From: Cerasicoccus sp. TK19100
Lineage (GTDB): Bacteria > Verrucomicrobiota > Verrucomicrobiia > Opitutales > Cerasicoccaceae
Direction: 5' to 3'
Length of the DNA stretch: 64,000 nt
NCBI RefSeq assembly: GCF_027257155.1
Contig: NZ_JAPWDU010000002.1
Location: forward strand, 310,001-374,000
In this document: piece after piece, positions 34,769 to 42,740 of the stretch
Layout of the letters: each line of letters opens with the position of its first letter
Numbering within the stretch: the stretch's first letter is position 1
Translations under genes and position numbers: made by a program
Notes under the pieces: model-generated
Databases searched by the model: none
Told to the model about the DNA's origin: nothing
The model's input: only the letters and a program-made list of their open reading frames with translations

Positions 34769-36334
34769 ATGCGCCATCTATTTAGGAACCTCCCACGCCT
34801 GTCCTACCAGGCATATTTTCTGGTGCAGACGGCAGTGGTGATCATCGGGCTCGGGTTTGCCGCCGGCATGCTGACGTTCCAGCTTTCGGGTAATGAAGAC
34901 CCGATGGACGAAGTCGCGCTGGACTCGCTGTTCGGCCCGGTTCCGGAGGAGGTCGTTGACGCCCCACATTTCGGCTGGAGCGCGCCCGAAGAGTTCGATG
35001 ATTACCTGTATTTTCTCGTCAATATGGCGGAATATCACGTCGTTGATGAGGCGATGCTAAGTGAAGTCGACGCGACCGACTTTACCGATGAACAAAAGGA
35101 AATTGCCCGGCTGATGCTGGACAGTTTTCGCCAAGGTCGCGCCAATGCTACCTTGCTCCAGCTCAGCGAGCAAACGCCACCCGCGCCCTTTAGCAACCTT
35201 GCCTTGGGCGAGTTCTGGAGCCAACAAGGCTTTCTCCGCGACGCCGGGCGCGCCTTCGAGGCCGAGGCCCAGCTGTCTGGCGATAACGATGTCCGCGAGC
35301 GTGCCGTGAACTGCTACCTGATGCGGGACGCGACGGATGACTTGATCCGACTGCTCGAAACGCCTGACTACCAGCATCTGCTCGTCGAGGAGCGTGAATA
35401 CATCCGGCATTTACAGGCCATTCAAGAGCGCGACTGGCCGCAAATCATCGTCACCACCGTGGTGCTCCAGTACGATTCTATCGTCTGGCAAATCGCGCTG
35501 ATCACACTGCTAACCGGTGCCGCCTGGTATGCGTTTCTCATGCACGCCGCCGACCTCTGGCGAGACCCCAAAGCACTGGCGCTCTGCGCGTTTGTGCTGC
35601 TGCTTGGTGCGATGAGCGCGTTTGCGACGCTGTTTGTCATTACGATACAGGAGGACTACCTCGGCTTCACGGAGAAATACGACCTCATCGGCGGTCTACT
35701 TTACTGCATCGCGGGAATCGGGCTACGCGAAGAGCTGCTCAAGCTGCTGTTTTTCACGCCAATGCTCCCCTTGCTCCTGCGCAAGAAAAGTGCCCTGCTC
35801 GCGCTCGTGGTGGCTGGTTGCGTGGGCCTTGGCTTCGCCGTCGAGGAAAACATGGGCTACTTCCACCGATCCAATGGCATGAGTGGCCCGGCCCGCTTCC
35901 TGACCGCGAACTTCCTTCACATCTCCACGACCGCGCTGACGGGCTACGCGCTCTACCGTGCCTGCCTGACCCGCGGCCGCGAGTTGGATTATTTCGCCAC
36001 AATGTTTGGGATGATCGTCTTTGCTCATGGGCTCTATGACGCCTTTCTGATGGTGCCCGATCTAATGGACCTCGGCTTCTTCGCGATGATGGTCTACGTG
36101 CTCTTGTGTTACCAGGTGTTTCAGGTGCTGGAGCAGGTCAAACCCGCTACACACCGCCGCGTCAGCCTGAGTTTCGTATTTACGGTATGCCTGTCGGCGG
36201 TGTTCTCCATCTGCCTCGGCTGGGCGACGTCGCTAATTGGCCTAAGCGGCCTGATGCTCCTTGGCAGCAGCACGGTGGGCGTCGGCTTGATCGTGATCGT
36301 GTTTTTCAAAATCATCAACGAGCCAGTTCATTAG
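34769..36334 (+). CDS. PrsW-family intramembrane protease-like protein
   Basis: 521 residues. A membrane helix near 16-38, a long soluble helical domain (about 50-240) and about eight C-terminal helices. The PrsW motifs are visible: GLREELLKLL, GFAVEENMGYF, NFLHISTTALTGY and IVFAHGLYDAF (putative metal-binding Glu and His). PrsW proteases cut anti-sigma factors; the large extracytoplasmic domain may sense signals. A TTG start at 34730 is possible but less likely than the ATG at 34769. Confidence 0.83.
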   Translation: MRHLFRNLPRLSYQAYFLVQTAVVIIGLGFAAGMLTFQLSGNEDPMDEVALDSLFGPVPEEVVDAPHFGWSAPEEFDDYLYFLVNMAEYHVVDEAMLSEVDATDFTDEQKEIARLMLDSFRQGRANATLLQLSEQTPPAPFSNLALGEFWSQQGFLRDAGRAFEAEAQLSGDNDVRERAVNCYLMRDATDDLIRLLETPDYQHLLVEEREYIRHLQAIQERDWPQIIVTTVVLQYDSIVWQIALITLLTGAAWYAFLMHAADLWRDPKALALCAFVLLLGAMSAFATLFVITIQEDYLGFTEKYDLIGGLLYCIAGIGLREELLKLLFFTPMLPLLLRKKSALLALVVAGCVGLGFAVEENMGYFHRSNGMSGPARFLTANFLHISTTALTGYALYRACLTRGRELDYFATMFGMIVFAHGLYDAFLMVPDLMDLGFFAMMVYVLLCYQVFQVLEQVKPATHRRVSLSFVFTVCLSAVFSICLGWATSLIGLSGLMLLGSSTVGVGLIVIVFFKIINEPVH

Positions 36335-36431
36335 ATCGCGCTTACCGCAAGCTATCCGTCTGGGTTGAAACAACAGATTGAGGCCATGTTTCAGGACGTA
36401 ATACATTTGCGAGCAGGCGTAGGCCGTTTCG

Positions 36432-36592
36432 AGGTTGCCCATAGGGAAACTGACAGTTTACCCATACTTTTCGTGTCACGAAACACCTAGGCGAACGGAC
36501 ACGAAACCTACACCTTTCGTGTCACAAAACCTCTAGGCAAACTGTCGCGAGACCTCTGGGCAAACTGACAGAAAACACCTAGGCAAACTCTG
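36432..36592. repeat. Seven-unit 23-bp-period degenerate tandem repeat
   Basis: Seven consecutive 23-base units begin at 36432, 36455, 36478, 36501, 36524, 36547 and 36570. Four units share ACCTCTAGGCAAACTG-like cores and two (36455, 36501) end in TTTCGTGTC instead. Since 23 is not a multiple of three, the array is not protein-coding. It occupies most of the 36335-36657 gap together with a terminator. It differs from CRISPR by having no unique spacers. Confidence 0.8.
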
Positions 36593-36610
36593 CCACTAAG
36601 TTGCCCACAA

Positions 36611-36638
36611 AAAAGCCCGTCGCAAAGGACGGGCTTTT
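36611..36638 (-). terminator. Terminator after the desaturase gene
   Basis: The stem AAAAGCCCGTC / GACGGGCTTTT (36611-36621 with 36628-36638) has a 6-base loop. On the minus strand it is followed by a T run, and it lies 20 bases beyond the desaturase stop. Read on the plus strand, it can also catch the PrsW transcript. Confidence 0.85.
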
Positions 36639-36657
36639 GGAAATGGATGCGGTTTGC

Positions 36658-37791
36658 TTAGATCGCGATGGGCTTGAGGCCGGGGAGCTGGTCGAGGTGT
36701 TCGAGGGACTCCTTTAGCTCGCGGCGCCATTCGTTGACCTTGCTCTTGGAGAGCTCGACGCGGTCGCGCACACTCTTTTCCACCTGATAGTAGCAAGTGG
36801 CTAGCTCTTCCTGGGCCTCGTGGAGGCGGTCGAGGGTCACTTGCACGCCGTGGGTGAGCTGCTCACGCATGTCCGGGCGCTGCTGGTAAGGCTCAAGGCC
36901 GTTTTGAATGCGGCGGCGTGCTTCAGTGAGCTCGGCGAGCAGGATCTTAGCGTCGGAAACCGTGCGGAGGTTTGAGGTCAGGCCAACCTTAGAAAGCACC
37001 CAGATGCTCCACTTGGTTGGGTCAAACTGCCATGGCTTCACGCCGTTGCGGTAGTCGTGCTGGAACTCATGGTGGTAATTGTGGTAACCCTCGCCGAAGG
37101 TGAAGATCGCCATCAACCAGCTGTCGCGGGCGCTATGCTTGGTTGAGTATGGCTGATTGCCAACGTAGTGGCAGGCGGAGTTGATGAAGAACGTTGCGTG
37201 CTGAACAACCACTACGCGGAGGACACCAGAGAGCAAGAATGCGGTCATGGCACCTTGGCCACCATTGTAGAGATAACCAATCGCGGCGGGCAGGATGAAG
37301 CTCATGAATAACGCGATCAGGTGCACGTATTTGTGCTGCCACACGAGCATCGGGTCTTTGCGCAGGTCGTTGATGTTGTCCTGTGGCGGCTCCGGCTTCA
37401 GCTTGAAGAGCAGCCAACCCATGTGGGCGTAAAAGAAACCGTTGTTGATGTTGTATGGGTCGTCATCGTGGTCGACATGCTTGTGGTGACGGCGGTGGTC
37501 GCTGCACCAGTCGAAGACGGAATTCTCAAAAGCAGCAGCACCGAAGAGCGTCACGAAAAGACGTACGGGCCATTTCGCTTTAAAAGAAATGTGCGAGAAC
37601 AGGCGGTGATAACCGAGCGTAATGCTCAGGCCGGTTGCGCAGCAGTAAAAGAAAAACAGGCCGAACTGGAACCAATCAACGCCGTGGGTAAAGAGATACC
37701 ACGGAACCACGGTCAATGAGGCCGCCAGCGTGCCAAAGAGGAAGAAGAAGGTGATCCACTCAACTCGTTCGAATGGGATGTGTTTGAACAT
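36658..37791 (-). CDS. Acyl-CoA/acyl-lipid delta-9-type fatty acid desaturase
   Basis: 377 residues. Four hydrophobic regions and the three histidine boxes that hold the di-iron centre: HRLFSH, HRRHHKH and EGYHNYHHEFQHDYR. The enzyme introduces a double bond into saturated acyl chains using O2. After about residue 265 it carries an unusual 110-residue charged helical tail (LLAELTEARRRIQN ... KVNEWRRELKESLEHLDQL) that may form a coiled coil. It neighbours fatty-acid synthesis genes. A palindrome (37870-37886) lies in its upstream region. Confidence 0.93.
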   Translation of the reverse strand: MFKHIPFERVEWITFFFLFGTLAASLTVVPWYLFTHGVDWFQFGLFFFYCCATGLSITLGYHRLFSHISFKAKWPVRLFVTLFGAAAFENSVFDWCSDHRRHHKHVDHDDDPYNINNGFFYAHMGWLLFKLKPEPPQDNINDLRKDPMLVWQHKYVHLIALFMSFILPAAIGYLYNGGQGAMTAFLLSGVLRVVVVQHATFFINSACHYVGNQPYSTKHSARDSWLMAIFTFGEGYHNYHHEFQHDYRNGVKPWQFDPTKWSIWVLSKVGLTSNLRTVSDAKILLAELTEARRRIQNGLEPYQQRPDMREQLTHGVQVTLDRLHEAQEELATCYYQVEKSVRDRVELSKSKVNEWRRELKESLEHLDQLPGLKPIAI

Positions 37792-37869
37792 AAACTACTT
37801 AGCTATTGAAAATGGTGAATCCCACAGATTGCAGAATGTCGCCGCAGTGTGGGAATCGATTCAGGAGTG

Positions 37870-37886
37870 TGGGGTTTTAGACCCCA
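37870..37886. promoter_or_regulatory. Palindrome TGGGGT-N5-ACCCCA upstream of the desaturase
   Basis: Perfect 6-base arms (37870-37875, 37881-37886) lie 79 bases before the desaturase start, in the gap between that gene and fabF. Possible operator; the family of regulator is unknown. Confidence 0.45.
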
Positions 37887-37977
37887 TTAGTACGATCACT
37901 ATGAGGAAAATTTGTTCCATGGCAACAGCGATTATTGAGAACCAGAATCGCCAATAATCGACTGCTGTCCGCCCTGA

Positions 37978-39240
37978 TTAACCCAAACGATTGAAAATAA
38001 TCGTAGCGTTGTGTCCGCCGAATCCGAGGTTGTTACTCATGGCAACGTCTACCTTCTGCCCCTCGCGCGCCTGGTTGGGCACGTAGTCGAGATCGCAGTC
38101 CGGATCCGGGTTTTCGTAGTTGATGGTCGGCGGGATGATGCCCGTCTCGATAACCTTGGCAATGATCGCGGCTTCGATGCCTCCGGCGGCACCGAGGAGG
38201 TGGCCCGTCATGCTCTTGGTGCTGCTGACCGGCAGTTTGTAGGCGTATTCGCCAAACACCTTCTTAATAGCCAGCGTTTCAAATTTGTCGTTGTAAGGCG
38301 TGGAAGTGCCGTGGGCGTTGATGTAGTCCACCTGTTCCGGCTCCATCTTTGCCATGCTCAATGCGCGGCGCAGCGCCATCGCGAGGCCCTCGCCTTCTAC
38401 GTCTGGGCTGGTGATGTGGTAAGCGTCGCAGGTCGCGGCATAGCCGGACAGCTCGCAATAAATCCTGGCACCGCGGGCCTTGGCGTGCTCTTCGGATTCG
38501 AGCACGAGGACGCCGGAACCGTCACCCATAATGAAGCCGTCGCGCAGGGCGTCGAACGGGCGGGAGGCGCGTTCGGGCTCATCGTTAAAGTTGGTGCTCA
38601 TCGCCTTCATGCTGCAGAAGCCTGCGTAGCCAACCTGCGTGATGGCGGCTTCGGAGCCACCGGCGATCATGACGTCGGCATCACCGCGCATGATCATGTG
38701 AGCGGCCTCACCGAGAGCGTGAGTGGCCGTGGAGCAAGCGCTGACCACGGCGAAATTCGGCCCCTTCGCCTTAATGTCGATCGCGAGCACGCCGGAGGCG
38801 ATGTTGGCGATCAGCGAGGGAATCATGAATGGCGACACCTTGCGCGGGCCCCGCTCTTTGAGGCGCCAGGCCTGCTCTTGGACCGTTTCCAGGCCACCAA
38901 TGCCGGAGCCTACCAGCACGCCGACCCGGTAAGGGTCTTCCTGCTCCATGTCGAGCTTGGCGTCGGCAATAGCCTGCTTGCCCGCTCCCATGGTGTAGTG
39001 GACGTAGCGATCCGTGCGCTTGATGTCCTTTTCGACATTGAAGTACGGCACGGGATCATAGTCGATCACTTCCGCGCCGATCTTGCTGGTGTATTCGGTG
39101 GTGTCGAAGGCTTGGAGCTTACGGATGCCGCTGCGACCGGCGACGATGCCGTTCCAGAAATCATCCGTCGTGTTACCGAGGGCGTGGACAACGCCAATAC
39201 CGGTAACGACAACCTTCGGCTTGGAGCTAGGGTCACTCAT
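37978..39240 (-). CDS. fabF: Beta-ketoacyl-ACP synthase II
   Basis: Elongates acyl-ACP with malonyl-ACP in fatty acid synthesis. 420 residues. The thiolase fold and catalytic triad Cys169 (VVSACSTATHALGE), His310 (INAHGTSTPYND) and His347 (KSMTGHLLGAAGG) are all in place, as is the end LGFGGHNAT. It is the last gene of a fabG-acpP-fabF string, with an internal terminator before it. Confidence 0.97.
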   Translation of the reverse strand: MSDPSSKPKVVVTGIGVVHALGNTTDDFWNGIVAGRSGIRKLQAFDTTEYTSKIGAEVIDYDPVPYFNVEKDIKRTDRYVHYTMGAGKQAIADAKLDMEQEDPYRVGVLVGSGIGGLETVQEQAWRLKERGPRKVSPFMIPSLIANIASGVLAIDIKAKGPNFAVVSACSTATHALGEAAHMIMRGDADVMIAGGSEAAITQVGYAGFCSMKAMSTNFNDEPERASRPFDALRDGFIMGDGSGVLVLESEEHAKARGARIYCELSGYAATCDAYHITSPDVEGEGLAMALRRALSMAKMEPEQVDYINAHGTSTPYNDKFETLAIKKVFGEYAYKLPVSSTKSMTGHLLGAAGGIEAAIIAKVIETGIIPPTINYENPDPDCDLDYVPNQAREGQKVDVAMSNNLGFGGHNATIIFNRLG

Positions 39241-39254
39241 GAATATTATAAAAC

Positions 39255-39284
39255 AAAGGGCGGCGCTGTGTGCGGCCGCCCTTT
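39255..39284 (-). terminator. Intrinsic terminator/attenuator between acpP and fabF
   Basis: A 10-bp perfect stem (AAAGGGCGGC at 39255-39264 with GCCGCCCTTT at 39275-39284). On the minus strand it is followed by TTTGTTTTATAAT. It lies 7 bases after the acpP stop and 14 bases before the fabF start codon. Confidence 0.8.
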
Positions 39285-39291
39285 AGTAAAT

Positions 39292-39549
39292 TTAGCTGCC
39301 GGACTTCTCCTTGATGTAGCTGACGACGTCGCCGACGGTCTGCAGTTTCTCGGAGTCAGATTCGGGGATCTCGCCCTGAATCTCGTCCTTAAACTCTTCT
39401 TCAAAGGCCATGACCAGCTCGACCAAGTCGAGCGAATCGGCACCGAGATCATCCAGGAAGGATGCCTCAGGGGTTACCTGCTCTTCGTTTACGTTGAGCT
39501 GGTTAACGATGATTTCTTTTACGCGTTCTTCGATGCTTTTATCCGACAT
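39292..39549 (-). CDS. acpP: Acyl carrier protein
   Basis: 85 residues, acidic. The 4'-phosphopantetheine attachment site is Ser39 ([15 protein letters not shown]). Carries growing acyl chains in fatty acid synthesis. Located between fabG and fabF, its common position. A terminator directly downstream suggests that most transcripts end here, giving ACP excess. Confidence 0.97.
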   Translation of the reverse strand: MSDKSIEERVKEIIVNQLNVNEEQVTPEASFLDDLGADSLDLVELVMAFEEEFKDEIQGEIPESDSEKLQTVGDVVSYIKEKSGS

Positions 39550-39585
39550 GTTTCGGGAGGTGTATGGATTAAAAAGGAAAGTTGT

Positions 39586-40332
39586 TTACATCGCCATGCC
39601 GCCGTCAACCGAAAAAGTTTGTCCAGTGATGTAACCGGCCTCTTCGGATGCGAGGTATGTGACCATATTAGAGATGTCTTCAGCTTGGCCAAAGCGCTTG
39701 AGCGGGATGACTTTGCTGGCTTCAGTTTTGACCGTGTCGCTGAGCTCGGCGGTCATATCGGTTTCAATAAACCCGGGTGCCACGACATTGCAAGTAATGC
39801 TGCGCGAAGCAACTTCGCGAGCCATCGACTTGGTAAAGCCGATCATACCTGCCTTAGCGGCACCGTAGTTGGTTTGTCCAGGGTTGCCAATGATGCCAAC
39901 CACGGAGGAAATATTAATGATGCGACCCCAGCGCTTGCGGGTCATCGGGCGCAGGAGGCCCTTGGTCCAGTAGAAGCAGGAGGACAGGTTGGTGTTAATC
40001 ACGTCCTGCCAGTCTTCGTCGGTCATGCGCAGCAAGAGCATGTCCTTGGTAATGCCGGCATTGTTCACGAGAATGTCGATGTTCTCGTGCTCCTTAAGGA
40101 GCTTCTCGCAAGCGGCGGAAACGGCAGCAGAGTCACCCACATCGACGGCCAGAGCTTCGGCCTTGCCGCCTTTGGCGCGGATGGCTTCAGCGGCGGCACC
40201 ACAGGAGTTCTCACTACGGCTAACACAGATGACGTGGACGCCCTCTTCCGCAAGGCTCTCAGCGATGGCCCGCCCGATGCCGCGACCGGCACCCGTAACC
40301 AGGGCAATTTTATTGTCGAAGGTCAGTTTCAT
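39586..40332 (-). CDS. fabG: 3-oxoacyl-ACP reductase
   Basis: An NADPH-dependent SDR enzyme of the fatty acid elongation cycle. 248 residues. The cofactor loop GAGRGIG, NNAG at 90-93, the catalytic Ser143, Tyr156 and Lys160 (ISSVVG ... NYGAAKAG) and the end GQTFSVDGGMAM are all typical. The ATG at 40332 was chosen over an upstream TTG. It heads the fabG-acpP-fabF group. Confidence 0.97.
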   Translation of the reverse strand: MKLTFDNKIALVTGAGRGIGRAIAESLAEEGVHVICVSRSENSCGAAAEAIRAKGGKAEALAVDVGDSAAVSAACEKLLKEHENIDILVNNAGITKDMLLLRMTDEDWQDVINTNLSSCFYWTKGLLRPMTRKRWGRIINISSVVGIIGNPGQTNYGAAKAGMIGFTKSMAREVASRSITCNVVAPGFIETDMTAELSDTVKTEASKVIPLKRFGQAEDISNMVTYLASEEAGYITGQTFSVDGGMAM

Positions 40333-40601
40333 GTAAGGGGGCAAGGGATGGTTTGAGAGTCCGTAAGTGGCAAGAAAAAACGGCGCTTATTTGTAACAAT
40401 GTGCAGCGTTTTGAAGAAGAAAGTTAGGTGCAGGGCCTAAGTGCTTTATGCAGAATTGGCGCTGCCAACGCTCCAGCAAAGGGCGTCCCCTACCCTTTGA
40501 TTGGCGGATATTGTTTCAAAGTCGGGCGTTTTACATCGGCGGCGAATCGCGGCAAAGATGGGCGAATCGCATTCAGTCCAATCCCCAATCATTTTACCCA
40601 A

Positions 40602-42626
40602 GTGAAAAAGAAACAACCAGGCTTTGCGCTCGTGCTGGCACTCGTGCTGATGGGCTTCATCGTCATGTTGCTCTTGTCGCTTTCGACGACGCTGATGGTG
40701 GAAACCAATGTCTCCACCGCCACCCGTCTAGAGACCGAAGCCAAAAGCAACGCCCAGTTTGCCCTAGTGAAAGCCTTGGGGGAACTGCAGAAACTGGCCG
40801 GGCCCGATCAACGCATTACCGCCCGGGCCGACATCCTCACCGACAACGCCCCCTACTGGACCGGCGTTTGGTCGAGCGACCCCGACGATATCAACTTCAG
40901 CGACGAAGGAAACGACCAAAGCCAGAGCGAAATCAAGAACCGCGGGGCAATGAAATGGCTGGTCAGCTTGGAAAATAACGGCAGCGAAGCGAGCCTTGCG
41001 CCTTATGCGAATCGCTCGGCGAGCACCGCGACCGATGATGAGGTCGTCCTGGCCGAAGACGACACCGATGGCGTGGCCATCATCCTGCCCAAGGAAGACA
41101 TCCTGCTGGATGGCGTGATCACCGGACGCTACGCATACTGGGTGGCGGATGAAGGGCTCAAGGCCAGCGTATCCCTGATGCCAACCGGCGATGGTCGGGA
41201 TTTTAACCTCGATACACGTGCCCCTGCCTCGATGAACGCACTCGCGATTGACGGCATTGCCGATGCGGCCGATGGTCTGGAAGACGCCGGCTTGCTCATT
41301 GGCAGCACTACCAGCCTGGCCGAGCTCCCCATTGCCCTGGGCGCGAGCGATCAGTTGGTTCAGGACTACACGCACGACATTACCAGCCTCTCCCGCAGTG
41401 TCCCGGTCAACGTGCGCGACGCCGGACTGAAGCGTGACTTGACCGCGGCATTTGAAAACACAGACGATTTTCAGGACTTACTGACGTTTCACGGCGCGAA
41501 TCAGGTGTTTGCCGCACAAAGTGCGTCGGCCAACGATCGCGACCCGGGTGGCCCGAGATGGGAGCAACTGCGCTCCCACTACGCGCTGCGACTCAATGAC
41601 GACGGTGAGCTGCAATCCCGCGAAGGCACGGACACCCAAACCGGCGTTTATCCAGTGATCGCGCAGTTCAGCCTGCACCATCATCTGATCCTCCACGGGG
41701 CCGGCCAATATCAGCCGCGGTTGTGCATTTTCCCCGTTGTCGTGTTGTGGAACCCTTATGACCAGCCCATCACGGCGGACCGGTACTATGTGAAGGTGAC
41801 GGACAACAACCAATACAACGGTGAAGAAGCCCTGACCATGGAATTCAAAGGCCGGGTCTTTTTGGAGGAAGACGACGGCCGCCCGGACACCAAGTCTTTC
41901 ACCACCAACAAGGGCACCACCATTTATTACAAGGAAAGCGACACCTTTCCGAACACCAGCGATCCCCTGCGGTTTGAGCTAAACAGCCCGGTGATACAGC
42001 CCGGCGAGGCCTTGGTGTTCTCACCTGAAAGCATCACCAAAATGGACAGTAATCCCGAGACGCCCATGCCGCTCGCGGTCGGCTTCTACGAGGGCGAATA
42101 CTTCTACTATGAGGGCGTTGGCACGATCAATTTAGACCAGTTGGGCGTGGCGCAGAACGTAACCGATCTGAGCCTCAATATGATGTCCGCCAACTACCTG
42201 CGCGTGCGCTTGGCCCGAGACAGCGTGGACAATGTGGAAGACGACGTATTGCTGCAGCACGTCTCCGGGCAGAATTATTTCGTCACCGGTTCGGGTGCCA
42301 GCGGTCGCGCCGATGTCAAGTGGCCGGCGACCAACGACGCGCTTATCAGCTCGACCGAGGCCAACCAGCCCATCATCGCCGGGCACTCAAATTATGACTC
42401 AGCCACCTTCCCCGCCGCTGGTGCCTACATGCACCTGAAATTGCCCGAGAACTTTGCCGAGGTGAACAACAACGACGACCTGACCTCCGCGCAGCGCGAC
42501 GTCATGCCCTACATCCGCGCAATTGCAAACTACAACCCGCGTGCCCCCCGCAGCACGAAGACGCCTCTTGAGCAGGTAGACTACGGAAACAACAACGGCA
42601 GCGACTTCGCCTTTAACCCGAACTAG
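40602..42626 (+). CDS. Large pilin-like exported protein, N-terminal part up to an in-frame TAG
   Basis: From the GTG at 40602 the product begins KKKQPGFALVLALVLMGF, a type IV pilin-like leader with the cleavage pair Gly-Phe and a hydrophobic helix. A long helix (ATRLETEAKSNAQFALVKALGELQ) and a large beta-rich body follow. Verrucomicrobial proteins of this kind resemble minor pilins or pseudopilins. Translation would stop at TAG 42624-42626 after 674 residues, but the same frame remains open for another 454 codons with similar composition. A longer start at 40428 is possible but places 58 residues before the leader, which does not suit a prepilin. Confidence 0.75.
   Translation: MKKKQPGFALVLALVLMGFIVMLLLSLSTTLMVETNVSTATRLETEAKSNAQFALVKALGELQKLAGPDQRITARADILTDNAPYWTGVWSSDPDDINFSDEGNDQSQSEIKNRGAMKWLVSLENNGSEASLAPYANRSASTATDDEVVLAEDDTDGVAIILPKEDILLDGVITGRYAYWVADEGLKASVSLMPTGDGRDFNLDTRAPASMNALAIDGIADAADGLEDAGLLIGSTTSLAELPIALGASDQLVQDYTHDITSLSRSVPVNVRDAGLKRDLTAAFENTDDFQDLLTFHGANQVFAAQSASANDRDPGGPRWEQLRSHYALRLNDDGELQSREGTDTQTGVYPVIAQFSLHHHLILHGAGQYQPRLCIFPVVVLWNPYDQPITADRYYVKVTDNNQYNGEEALTMEFKGRVFLEEDDGRPDTKSFTTNKGTTIYYKESDTFPNTSDPLRFELNSPVIQPGEALVFSPESITKMDSNPETPMPLAVGFYEGEYFYYEGVGTINLDQLGVAQNVTDLSLNMMSANYLRVRLARDSVDNVEDDVLLQHVSGQNYFVTGSGASGRADVKWPATNDALISSTEANQPIIAGHSNYDSATFPAAGAYMHLKLPENFAEVNNNDDLTSAQRDVMPYIRAIANYNPRAPRSTKTPLEQVDYGNNNGSDFAFNPN
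42624..42626 (+). other. In-frame TAG splitting the pilin-like gene
   Basis: The codon lies between FAFNPN and FGNTENYHWD; both sides read on in one frame with normal codon use, so it is either a recent nonsense mutation, a sequencing error or a read-through site. The downstream in-frame ATG is 115 bases later. Confidence 0.8.
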
Positions 42627-42740
42627 TTCGGCAATACGGAGAACTATCACTGGGATCGCGGCCTGCCGGTCAACAACTCCTACCGCGCTTACAATCACGG
42701 CGACGAGCGGATAAACTTCAGCTTCACCGACGATCCAACC

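Noticed and set aside
36242-36442. 66-codon minus-strand frame next to the 23-base array
   Set aside because: Its last third overlaps the PrsW-like gene end, and no family resemblance or neighbour coupling was found.
36432-36592. CRISPR-like array
   Set aside because: Units are contiguous and all similar, without unique spacers, and no cas genes are present; described as a degenerate tandem repeat instead.
38011-40356. Long 781-codon open frame on the plus strand across the fab genes
   Set aside because: It lies opposite fabF, acpP and fabG in a register where strong codon bias removes stops. Its product has no recognisable domain.
40428-40601. 58-residue upstream extension of the pilin-like protein
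   Set aside because: Type IV prepilin leaders are short and basic; GTG 40602 gives KKKQPG-F directly.
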